Origin: Catellatospora methionotrophica
Lineage (GTDB): Bacteria > Actinomycetota > Actinomycetes > Mycobacteriales > Micromonosporaceae
Direction: 5' to 3'
Assembly (NCBI RefSeq): GCF_011297335.1
Contig: NZ_JAAOTJ010000002.1
Coordinates: 248,001 to 312,000, forward strand
DNA: 64,000 nt
Position numbers and translations under genes: made by a program. The stretch's first letter is position 1, and every line of letters starts with the position of its first letter. Below, one piece after another: positions 51,402 through 59,909 of this stretch. The notes under the pieces were generated by a model. The model saw only the letters and a list, made by a program, of their open reading frames with translations, had not been told where the DNA came from and did not search any database.

Positions 51402-51817
51402 TCCTTCCTTTCCTCCTCGGTCGGTGGAGCAGGACCGCGGCATGGCGCGACCGGTCCGGGGCACGCTCCACATTGCACTGGTGAAGGAAGTTTCCAAAAA
51501 CGTAGGTCAGGTTGCAAGAAAACTCTAGTGATTGATTTGGATTCGTTATCGGCTGTCGCCAGGCGTTCATGCGCCGCTCACCTGCGATCAAGGCGGTCGA
51601 GCGATGCCGTCGGCGGGCCAGGCGAGGCTCGCTGCCGGGCGGCGCCGGGCTGATGCCCGCCGCCTGCGCAGCCACCTCGGCGGCATTGTCGGTCGGGTCC
51701 GTTAACTTGTCGCCACCTCGGACGATCCGGGGCGCAGGCGGGCGGGGCTGCGGCTGCGCGCCGTGCCCATTAACCTGCTCGCGATCATCGGAAAGTCCCC
51801 GCGGGAAGGTGCGCGAC
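51402..51817. other. divergent intergenic region, phosphoesterase / WGR operon
   Basis: 416 bp without a supportable gene. The left part (51480-51550) is AT-rich and should hold the phosphoesterase promoter; it contains AAGTTTCC, similar to the AAGTTTC upstream of the GH20 gene. The right part is GC-rich and should hold the promoter of the five-gene operon. GGGAAGG at 51803-51809 is the ribosome binding site of the WGR gene. Confidence 0.5.
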
Positions 51818-54800
51818 ATGGCCACGCAACGACGGCTGACCTGCGTCAGCGGCAGCTCGGCGAAGTTCTGGCAGGTCAGCCAGGACGGCGGCGAGCTGGT
51901 CATCCAATTCGGCCGGATCGGCGCCGCGGGCCAGCAGCAGCAGAAGTCGTTCGACACCGCGCAGGCCGCGACCGAGGCCGCCGACCGGCTGATCGCCGAG
52001 AAGCTGCGCAAGGGGTACGCGCCGGACACGGCCGCCCCGGACCCCGGCGTGACCGGCCCGGCGCAGGCACCGGCCGTGCCCACGGCGGACGAGGCCGACG
52101 AGGACACCTTCGTCATGCCGGTGGGCTGGCGGCGCGTCCTGCTGCCCAGGCGCGGCGGCGAGCCGGTTGCCCGCAAGCGCCCCGAGGCGGGCGCGGCCGC
52201 GAAGGTGTCGACCGCCATGGGGCTGCACGAGGAAATCCTGAAGCAGTCCCTGGCGATGCCACAGGCAGATCCGGTGCTCGTCCAGGCGGCCACCGCCTGG
52301 CTCGACAGCCCTGCCGTGGACAACCCGATCGGAGCCGCCGTGGTCGTGGCGATGCTCGGCCAGTACGTCCGCTACGACGACAACACGACCCTGCCCGCCG
52401 TCGCCGATATGTGGTTGCACGAGTACGGGACGGTCTTCGCCGCTCGGGCCGTGTGCGAGCTGGGTTCGCTGTGGTTCTACGGCGACCACGGTCAGCGGGT
52501 GGGGTCGCAGGCCGGGATCCTGCGACGGCTGCTCGACACCGAGCAGGTCGGCCAGTGGCTGGGCATGCACCGTTCGGTCCTGACCAGCCGGGTGCGTGCC
52601 GCCGTCGCCGCCGCGCCCGACGCCGAGTACGCCCAGGTGGTCACCGCGCTCGCGGAGCTGCGTGAGCACGGGTTGCACCAGCGGGCGGCCGCTTCGTACC
52701 TCGTGCCGTCCGAGGCGGACTGGGTCGACGCGGACTGCCGCGAAGCGGTGCGGGTCAACACCAAGTTCGCAGACGTGCTGGTCAGTGCGGTCAGCACGCC
52801 CGAGCAGGCAGACCTGATCGTCTCGCACCTGTCGCGCGGATTCGGGGCCGGGATCATGTCGCTGATGGCCACGGTCGTCGACGGGCTCGGTCCCGCGCAC
52901 GCCGTGCCGCTGCTGGCGCACTGGTTCGACGGGGCGTACGCGGCCGACGCTGAGCGCCGGATGCTGGGCATGCTCAGCGAACTACCCGTCGACGAGGCCA
53001 TGGGCGCATTGCTGGACCGGGTCGAACACCGGCTGGCTCAGCCGTATCTGTTGCAGGCGGCGGCCCGGTTCCCCCGCCGTGCGCTGCGGTTACTCGCCGA
53101 ACGCGACAGCAAGATCACCGGCGGGCTGTTGCGCGCCCACGTGCTCGGCCACCCGGACCTGGTGGACGAGGCGCTGGCGGCGGTGAGCCCGGCCGCCGCC
53201 GAGCGCATCAGCGCCGTGGCCCTCGCCGCCGCGCAGCGGGTGGAGGCACCGGCCGAGCTGCTGCCCACGGTCCTGGTCAGTCCGCCCTGGACGGCAGCGC
53301 GCACCGTACGCAAACCGGTGGTGATCGAAGGCCTGGTCTGCGCGGACCCGGCGACCATGCGCTGGCTGCCCGGTGAGCGGGAGCAGTGGCGGGCCAGGCA
53401 GTCCCACTTCCCCTCGTGGGCCGCCGAGCACGGCGGCGACTGGCAGAACGTCATCGGCAACCTGAACGACACGCAAACCGGCTACAGCTCCTGGTACGGC
53501 CAGATCGCGTTCTTCGTGGCCGGTCCCGAGGAGCTGGCCGCCCCGCTGATCGGCCGCTGGCGGCCCGGCGACCTGTGGGACGCCGCCGACTGGATGCCGT
53601 CGGTGGTGGCCCGATTCGAGCTGGCGGTGCTGCCGATGCTGCTGGACGGCGCCCGCCGGAGCGCGGCGCAGCACGTGCCGCTGCTGCTGCCGTACGCCTC
53701 GCCGGAGGTCGCGGTCGTGATGGCCGACGCGCTGGCCCGGCTGAAGTCGGTGCGGGAAATCGCGTTGTCGTGGCTGGCGCGGCAACCTGAGGCCGCCGCA
53801 CGGGCTCTGGTCCCGCCGGCGCTGGGCAAGGCGGGAGTGGCGCGGCGGCAGGCCGAGCAGGCGCTGACCGTGCTGGCCGCCAACGGCCACCGGGACGCCG
53901 TCACGGCCGGTGCGGACGCCTACGGCCCGGCCGCGCGGGACGCCGTCGACGCGCTGCTGGCCGAGGACCCGCTGGACCTGCTGCCCGCGAACATGCCGGT
54001 GCTGCCGGAGTGGGCCGACCCCGGGCTGCTGGAACCGGTGCAGTTGCGCGGGGACGCCGGTGCGCTGCCGCGCGGCGCGGTCCGGCACCTGCTGACCATG
54101 CTGGCCGTGTCGAGAGCGGGCGAGCCGTACGCGGGCGTGGCCCTCGTTCGGGAGGCGTGCGATCCCGGCAGCCTGGCCGAGTTCGGCTGGTCGCTGTTCA
54201 CCCGGTGGCAGGCCGTCGGCTTCCCGTCCAGGGACGGCTGGGTGATGAACGCGCTGGGGCTGGTCGGCGACGACGAGACCGTGCGGCGGCTCGCGCCGCT
54301 GATCCGGGTGTGGCCCGGTGAGGGCGGCCACAACCGGGCCGTGACCGGCCTGCACGTGCTGGCGGCCATCGGCTCCGACACCGCGCTGATGCACCTGCAC
54401 GGCATCGCCGAGAAGGCCAAGTTCACCGGGCTGAAGGAACGGGCCCGCGCCAAGATGGCCGACGTGGCGGCGCAGCTGGGGCTGACCGCCGAGCAGCTGG
54501 CCGACCGGCTGGTGCCCGACTTCGGGCTGGCCGCCGACGGCAGCCTGACCCTGGACTACGGCCGCCGCACGTTCACCGTAGGGTTCGACGAGCAGCTCAA
54601 GCCGTACGTCGCCGACGGCGACGGCAAGCGCCGCAAGGAGCTGCCCAAGCCCGGCGCGGCCGACGACGCCGCGCTGGCGCCCGCCGCGTACCAGCGGTTC
54701 GCCGGGTTGAAGAAGGACGTGCGCACCGTCGCCGCGGACACGATCCGGCGGCTGGAGCTGGCGATGACTGCGCGGCGGCGGTGGAGCGGGGAGGACTTCA

Positions 54801-55435
54801 CCAAGCTGCTGGTCGGGCACCCGCTGCTGTGGCACATCGTGCGGCGGCTGGTGTGGGGCGTCTACGACGAAGCCGGTGACCTGGTCGCGGCGGTGCGGGT
54901 CGCCGAGGACCGTAGCTTCGCCGACATCGACGACGAGACGGTTTCGGTGGCCGCCGACGCCGTCATCGGCGTGGCCCACCCGGTGGAGCTGGCCGACGCC
55001 CTGCCCGGCTGGGCGGAGGTGTTCGCCGACTACGAGATCCTGCAGCCGTTCGCCCAGCTGGGCCGTGCCGTGTACGGGCTGTCCGAGCAGGAGCGGCAGG
55101 GCACGGTGCTGACCCGATTCGGCGACGTGAAGATCCCGACGGGCCGGGTGGTCGGCCTGGAGCGGCGCGGCTGGCGGCGGGGCGCGCCGCAGGACGCGGG
55201 CCACCAGGGCTGGATGGAACGCGACGTGCCCGGCAACCGCATCGTCATGGTCGACCTCGATCCGGGCATCGCCGTCGGCTACATCGACATGTTCCCGGAG
55301 CAGTCGCTGGAACGGATCTGGGTCAAGGGACCGGGCGACGGCTACTGGCACGACCGTAGCAAGACCACGTTCGACGTGCTGGACCCCGTGACCGCGTCGG
55401 AGATCCTGCGCGACCTGGAGGAGATCACCCGATGA
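51818..55435 (+). CDS. WGR / DUF4132 (MolR-type) protein
   Basis: A 1205-residue protein of the MolR/YehI type. The N-terminal WGR domain (about 5-75) has FWQVSQDGGELVIQFGRIGA, where the name-giving Trp is Phe31. The large central part is HEAT-like helical repeats. The C-terminal DUF4132 region (about 930-1120) includes LTLDYGRRTFTVGFDEQLKP and LLVGHPLLWHIVRRLVWGVY. WGR domains elsewhere bind nucleic acid ends or act as protein modules. ATG at 51818 has GGGAAGG upstream; the frame back to 51569 is rejected. It is the first gene of the five-gene MoxR-VWA operon and overlaps the next by four bases. Confidence 0.87.
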   Translation: MATQRRLTCVSGSSAKFWQVSQDGGELVIQFGRIGAAGQQQQKSFDTAQAATEAADRLIAEKLRKGYAPDTAAPDPGVTGPAQAPAVPTADEADEDTFVMPVGWRRVLLPRRGGEPVARKRPEAGAAAKVSTAMGLHEEILKQSLAMPQADPVLVQAATAWLDSPAVDNPIGAAVVVAMLGQYVRYDDNTTLPAVADMWLHEYGTVFAARAVCELGSLWFYGDHGQRVGSQAGILRRLLDTEQVGQWLGMHRSVLTSRVRAAVAAAPDAEYAQVVTALAELREHGLHQRAAASYLVPSEADWVDADCREAVRVNTKFADVLVSAVSTPEQADLIVSHLSRGFGAGIMSLMATVVDGLGPAHAVPLLAHWFDGAYAADAERRMLGMLSELPVDEAMGALLDRVEHRLAQPYLLQAAARFPRRALRLLAERDSKITGGLLRAHVLGHPDLVDEALAAVSPAAAERISAVALAAAQRVEAPAELLPTVLVSPPWTAARTVRKPVVIEGLVCADPATMRWLPGEREQWRARQSHFPSWAAEHGGDWQNVIGNLNDTQTGYSSWYGQIAFFVAGPEELAAPLIGRWRPGDLWDAADWMPSVVARFELAVLPMLLDGARRSAAQHVPLLLPYASPEVAVVMADALARLKSVREIALSWLARQPEAAARALVPPALGKAGVARRQAEQALTVLAANGHRDAVTAGADAYGPAARDAVDALLAEDPLDLLPANMPVLPEWADPGLLEPVQLRGDAGALPRGAVRHLLTMLAVSRAGEPYAGVALVREACDPGSLAEFGWSLFTRWQAVGFPSRDGWVMNALGLVGDDETVRRLAPLIRVWPGEGGHNRAVTGLHVLAAIGSDTALMHLHGIAEKAKFTGLKERARAKMADVAAQLGLTAEQLADRLVPDFGLAADGSLTLDYGRRTFTVGFDEQLKPYVADGDGKRRKELPKPGAADDAALAPAAYQRFAGLKKDVRTVAADTIRRLELAMTARRRWSGEDFTKLLVGHPLLWHIVRRLVWGVYDEAGDLVAAVRVAEDRSFADIDDETVSVAADAVIGVAHPVELADALPGWAEVFADYEILQPFAQLGRAVYGLSEQERQGTVLTRFGDVKIPTGRVVGLERRGWRRGAPQDAGHQGWMERDVPGNRIVMVDLDPGIAVGYIDMFPEQSLERIWVKGPGDGYWHDRSKTTFDVLDPVTASEILRDLEEITR

Positions 55436-56517
55436 GCGAGCAGATCCAGCGCCCCCCGGCCGAGGTGCGCTACGCCGCCGAACTGGCCCGGCTGCGCGAG
55501 ACCGACGACGGCGAGCGCCCGCCCGGCTGGGCGCTGAGCCTGCGGGCCGCGCGCGCGTTCGTCATCGGCGACGACAAGCTCGGGGTGAGCCGCAAGTTCG
55601 TCGGCGACCCGTCGCTGATCGACCGGGCGCTGGTGACCCTGGCGACAAGCCGCGGGCTGATGCTGGTCGGCGAGCCCGGCACAGCCAAGTCGCTGCTGTC
55701 GGAACTGCTGGCCGCCGCCGTCAGCGGCACGTCGACGCTGACCATCCAGGGCGGCGCGGCCACCACCGAAGACCAGATCAAGTACTCGTGGAACTACGCG
55801 CTGCTGGTCGCTGAGGGCCCGTCGACCCGGTCGCTGGTGCCCGCGCCACTGCTGCACGGGATGGCCGAGGGCCGGGTGGTGCGCTTCGAGGAGATCACCC
55901 GGTGCCCGCTGGAGGTGCAGGACAGCCTGCTGTCGCCGCTGTCGGACCGGGTGCTGGCACTGCCTGAGCTGACCGGCCCGGAGTCGATGGTGTTCGCGCG
56001 CGAGGGTTTCAACATCATCGCGACCGCGAACACCCGCGACCGGGGCGTCAACGAGATGAGCGCCGCGCTCAAGCGCCGGTTCAACTTCGAGACGGTGTTC
56101 CCGATCGCCGACTTCGACACCGAGCTGCAGCTTGTCGAGGCCGAGGCGGCGAAGCTGCTCAGCGCGTCCGGGGTCGGCGTGCCGCCGCGCCGCGACGTGA
56201 TGGAGGTGCTGGTCACCGCGTTCCGGGAGCTGCGCGACGGGCACAACACGCGCGGCGACGCCACCGACCGGCTGTCCGGGGTGATGAGCACCGCCGAGGC
56301 GGTGTCGGTGGCCCACGCCGTCGGGCTGCGGGGCTGGTTCCTGCGCCGCGAGCCCGGCACCGCCGCGGACCTCGTGTCGTGCCTGGCAGGGACGGCGGCC
56401 AAGGACAGCCCCGAGGACCTGGCCAAGCTGCGCCGCTACCTGGAGCAGCAGCCCCGGGGGCGGCGCGGAGGGCAGTGGCAGGCCCTGTACGAGGCCCGAC
56501 ACGAGCTTCCCGGCTGA
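55432..56517 (+). CDS. MoxR-family AAA+ ATPase (YehL-like)
   Basis: A 361-residue AAA+ protein. Walker A is GEPGTAKS (80-87), typical of MoxR proteins; Walker B reads VVRFEE (149-154) with Glu in place of the usual Asp; sensor 1 is ATANTRDRG with Asn200; the arginine-finger region is ALKRRFNFE. MoxR ATPases act as chaperone-like partners of VWA proteins. Neighbours place it in the YehL subfamily. It starts inside the WGR stop (ATGA) and ends three bases before the DUF5682 gene. Confidence 0.9.
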   Translation: MSEQIQRPPAEVRYAAELARLRETDDGERPPGWALSLRAARAFVIGDDKLGVSRKFVGDPSLIDRALVTLATSRGLMLVGEPGTAKSLLSELLAAAVSGTSTLTIQGGAATTEDQIKYSWNYALLVAEGPSTRSLVPAPLLHGMAEGRVVRFEEITRCPLEVQDSLLSPLSDRVLALPELTGPESMVFAREGFNIIATANTRDRGVNEMSAALKRRFNFETVFPIADFDTELQLVEAEAAKLLSASGVGVPPRRDVMEVLVTAFRELRDGHNTRGDATDRLSGVMSTAEAVSVAHAVGLRGWFLRREPGTAADLVSCLAGTAAKDSPEDLAKLRRYLEQQPRGRRGGQWQALYEARHELPG

Positions 56518-56520
56518 GCG

Positions 56521-58779
56521 ATGGCCGTCACCTACCTCGGCGTACGCCACCACAGTCCGGCGTGCGCCCGCCTGGTCGCCGACACGATCACGGCTGTGCG
56601 TCCGGCGTACGTGCTGGTCGAAGGGCCCGCGGACATGAACGGGCGGATCGGTGAGCTGCTGCTCGGGCACGAGCTGCCGATCGCCGTGTACACCGGTTAC
56701 CGCGACGGGCGGCGCAGGCACGCGTCGTGGGCGCCGCTGTGCGCGTACTCCCCGGAGTGGACGGCGCTGACCGCGGGCCGGGAGGTGGGCGCGCAGCTGC
56801 GGTTCATCGACCTGCCCGCCTGGGATCCGGCCCTGGCCGGGTTGCGCAACCGGTACGCCGACGCCGAAACCCGCTACAGTGCCGCGACCGAGCGGCTGTG
56901 CCGCGAGTTCGCCGTCGACAACATCGACGCCCTGTGGGACCACCTGTTCGAGATCGCGCCCGCCGAAGGCCTCGCCGAGCGGCTGGACGTCTACTTCGAC
57001 GCGGTACGCGGGGAGACCGAGGCCGGGCCCGACGACACCGCCCGCGAGCGGTACATGGCGCACTGGGTGCGGGCGGCGGCGGCCGACGCCGGAGACCGGC
57101 CCGTCGTCGTGGTCACCGGCGGCTTCCACCGCCCCGCGCTGATCCGGCTGGCACAGCACGGCGACCGGGACTGGCCCGAGGTGCCGCAGCCGCCCGGCGA
57201 CGCGGTCGTCGGCAGCTACCTGGTCCCGTACTCGTTCCGGCGGCTCGACGCCTTCGACGGCTACCAGTCCGGCATGCCGTCCCCGGCGTACTACCAGCAG
57301 CTGTGGGAGTCCGGCCCGGTCGAGGCCGCGGCCCGGCTGACCGGGGCGGTGGCGACGCGGCTGCGCGGCCGCCGCCAGCCGGTGTCCACCGCCGACCTGA
57401 TCGCCGCACGGGTCACCGGGCAGGCCCTGGCCGCGCTGCGCGGGCACCCGGTGCCGTCGCGGGTCGACGTGCTCGACGGCCTGGCCGCCGCCCTGGTCGG
57501 CGAGGCGCTAGAGGTGCCGCTGCCCTGGGCGACACGCGGGCACCTACGGCCGGGCAGCCACCCGGTGGTCGTCGAGATGGTCGCGTCGCTCAGCGGCGAC
57601 CTGGTCGGCGTGCTGCATCCGGACACGCCGCTGCCCCCGCTGGTGCACGCCGCGCGGCGGCAGCTCGCCGACCTCGGCCTGGACGGGTCCGGCGAGATCG
57701 GTATCGACCTGGGCGACGACACCGACCGGCAGCGCAGCCGCCTGCTGCACCGGCTGCGGGTGCTCGCCGTGCCCGGTGTGGAGCGCGCCGCCGGGCCGGG
57801 TCCCGGTCAGGTTCCGCTGCTGCGGGAGCGGTGGCTGCTGGAGCCGTCGGATGACCGGCTGCCCGCACTGATCGAGGCGGGCAGCTACGGCGGGGACCCG
57901 CTGGACGCGGCCGCCGCGGTGCTCGCGGAACGGATCGCCGCCGCGGGCGGCGACATGCCGGTCATGGCGGCGCTGCTGTTCGACGCGGTGCTGTGCGGCG
58001 CGGGCGAGCTCGCCGGGCCGCTGCTGGACGAACTGGACGCCGCCGTGGCGTCCGCCGCCGACCTGGGCGGGCTGGGTCAGGCGCTGGGCGTGGTGCTGGC
58101 GATGTGGCGTCACGACGGGGTGTTCGACACCGCGGGCAGCGTCACCCTGGGTACCGTCGTGGCCGCGGCGACGCGCCGCGCCCTGTGGCTGATCGAGGGC
58201 GTACGAGGCGGCGCTGCCCCCGCCGACCGGGCCCGCATCCATGCCGTCACCGGTGTCCGCGACGCGCTGCGCCACGCCGGTGGCCAGCTCGGCCTGGACC
58301 TGCCCGCGGCGCTCGGCGTCGCCGACCGGGTCGCCGCCGACCGGGACGCCCCCGCCGACCTGCGCGGCGCGGTCTTCGGGCTGGGCTGGTCACTGCGCGG
58401 CAGCGCCACGGACGCGGGCCGGGCGATGCGCGGCGCGTTCACCCCGGCGGGCGCGGGGGACTGGCTCGCGGGCCTGTTCGCCCTGGCCCGCGAGGAGGTG
58501 CTGCACGCCGAGGGCATGGTGGAACTGCTCGACGAGCTGGTCGGGGGGCTCGGTGAGGCGCAGTTCCTGATCGCGCTGCCCGCGCTGCGGCAGGCGTTCG
58601 CCTGGTTCCCGCCCCGCGAACGGCACCAGATCGCCGTCCGGGTGCTGCGGGCGCGCACCGGCGGCACCGGGCCGGACCTGCTGCGGTTGGATGCCGCACC
58701 GGGACTGGTCGCGGCGGGCATGGCACTGGACGAGCGGGTCGACGCGGCGCTGCGCCGGGAGGGACTGATCACCACATGA
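56521..58779 (+). CDS. DUF5682 family protein (YehM-like)
   Basis: A 752-residue protein. The N-terminus YLGVRHHSPACARLVADTIT, followed by VLVEGPADMN and VVVVTGGFHRPAL, is typical of DUF5682, whose fold in this half recalls TraB/erythromycin-esterase-like hydrolases; that link is tentative. The rest is helical. It has no signal peptide. Function is unknown, but it occurs with MoxR and VWA genes. It overlaps the VWA gene by four bases. Confidence 0.85.
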   Translation: MAVTYLGVRHHSPACARLVADTITAVRPAYVLVEGPADMNGRIGELLLGHELPIAVYTGYRDGRRRHASWAPLCAYSPEWTALTAGREVGAQLRFIDLPAWDPALAGLRNRYADAETRYSAATERLCREFAVDNIDALWDHLFEIAPAEGLAERLDVYFDAVRGETEAGPDDTARERYMAHWVRAAAADAGDRPVVVVTGGFHRPALIRLAQHGDRDWPEVPQPPGDAVVGSYLVPYSFRRLDAFDGYQSGMPSPAYYQQLWESGPVEAAARLTGAVATRLRGRRQPVSTADLIAARVTGQALAALRGHPVPSRVDVLDGLAAALVGEALEVPLPWATRGHLRPGSHPVVVEMVASLSGDLVGVLHPDTPLPPLVHAARRQLADLGLDGSGEIGIDLGDDTDRQRSRLLHRLRVLAVPGVERAAGPGPGQVPLLRERWLLEPSDDRLPALIEAGSYGGDPLDAAAAVLAERIAAAGGDMPVMAALLFDAVLCGAGELAGPLLDELDAAVASAADLGGLGQALGVVLAMWRHDGVFDTAGSVTLGTVVAAATRRALWLIEGVRGGAAPADRARIHAVTGVRDALRHAGGQLGLDLPAALGVADRVAADRDAPADLRGAVFGLGWSLRGSATDAGRAMRGAFTPAGAGDWLAGLFALAREEVLHAEGMVELLDELVGGLGEAQFLIALPALRQAFAWFPPRERHQIAVRVLRARTGGTGPDLLRLDAAPGLVAAGMALDERVDAALRREGLITT

Positions 58780-59909
58780 CCGATCCGGCACTGCAGCGCT
58801 GGCGGCTGCTGCTCGGCACACCGGGCGCGGCCTGCCTCGGTGACCAGCCGATGGACGCCGACGCCGTGGCCCGCGACGCGGCCCTGGACTGGCTCTACGG
58901 CCGCGACGAGGACCTGCGCCGCCGCGGCGTGCGCACCGGCAGCGGACGCGAGGGCGGGCTCGGCCCGTCGGCGCTGACCACCGCCGGGTGGCTCGACGAC
59001 ATCACCCGGCTGTTTCCGAAGGAGACGGTCGAGCGGCTACAGCGCGACGCGGTCGAGCAGTACGAGATCCACGATGTGGTCACCGACCCGGCCGTGCTGG
59101 AGCGCATCGAGCCCAACCCGGCGCTGCTGCGCGCGGTCCTGCACACCAAGCACCTGATGAACCCGCAGGTGCTGCGGCTGGCCCGGCGTATCGTGGAGGC
59201 GGTCGTCCGCCAGTTGATGGACAAGCTGGCCGCCGAGGTGCGGGTGGCCTTCTCCGGCACCCGCACCCGCAGGCCGAGCCGCCTGCGGATAGCCCGCAAC
59301 TTCGACGTGGCCCGGACCCTGCGCGCCAACCTGGGCCGCTACCAGCCGGACACCGGCAAGCTCGCCATCCAGACGCCGTACTTCTTCTCCCGCGTACGCC
59401 GCCATCTGCAGCAGTGGCAGGTCATCCTGCTGGTCGACCAGTCGGGGTCCATGGTGGACTCGGTGATCCACTCGGCGGTGACGGCGGCGTGCCTGTGGGG
59501 GCTGCCCGGCGTCCGCACCCACCTGGTCGCGTTCGACACCAGCGTCGTCGACCTGACCCGCGACGTGGACGACCCGGTCGAGCTGCTGATGAAGGTGCAG
59601 CTCGGCGGCGGCACCGACATCGGCCGCGCGGCCGCGTACGGCGCGGGTCTGATCGACGACCCGCGCCGCGCGATCGTGGCGCTCATCTCGGACTTCTACG
59701 AGGGCGGCGATCCGGGCCGCCTGGTGCGCACCGTACGCGGCATGGTCGAGCAGGGCAGCAAGGTGTTGTGCCTGGCGGCGCTGGACTCGCAGGCCAACCC
59801 GTCCTACGACCGGCAGCTCGCCCAGCGGCTGGCCGACCAGGGCGCGCACGTGGGCGCGATGACGCCCGGTGAGCTGGCGTCGTTCGTCGCGGAGCACGTG
59901 GGCCGATGA
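58776..59909 (+). CDS. VWA domain protein (YehP-like)
   Basis: A 377-residue cytosolic protein. The N-terminal half is helical. The VWA domain (about 213-375) has an intact MIDAS: DQSGS at 221-225, Thr280 in GGGTD and Asp306 in SDFYEGG. VWA proteins of this type are the usual partners of MoxR ATPases. Coupled to its neighbours by 4-bp overlaps on both sides. Confidence 0.9.
   Translation: MTDPALQRWRLLLGTPGAACLGDQPMDADAVARDAALDWLYGRDEDLRRRGVRTGSGREGGLGPSALTTAGWLDDITRLFPKETVERLQRDAVEQYEIHDVVTDPAVLERIEPNPALLRAVLHTKHLMNPQVLRLARRIVEAVVRQLMDKLAAEVRVAFSGTRTRRPSRLRIARNFDVARTLRANLGRYQPDTGKLAIQTPYFFSRVRRHLQQWQVILLVDQSGSMVDSVIHSAVTAACLWGLPGVRTHLVAFDTSVVDLTRDVDDPVELLMKVQLGGGTDIGRAAAYGAGLIDDPRRAIVALISDFYEGGDPGRLVRTVRGMVEQGSKVLCLAALDSQANPSYDRQLAQRLADQGAHVGAMTPGELASFVAEHVGR

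Noticed and set aside
51569-51817. In-frame extension upstream of the WGR gene
   Set aside because: Poor composition and no ribosome binding site; the WGR domain begins right after the ATG at 51818.
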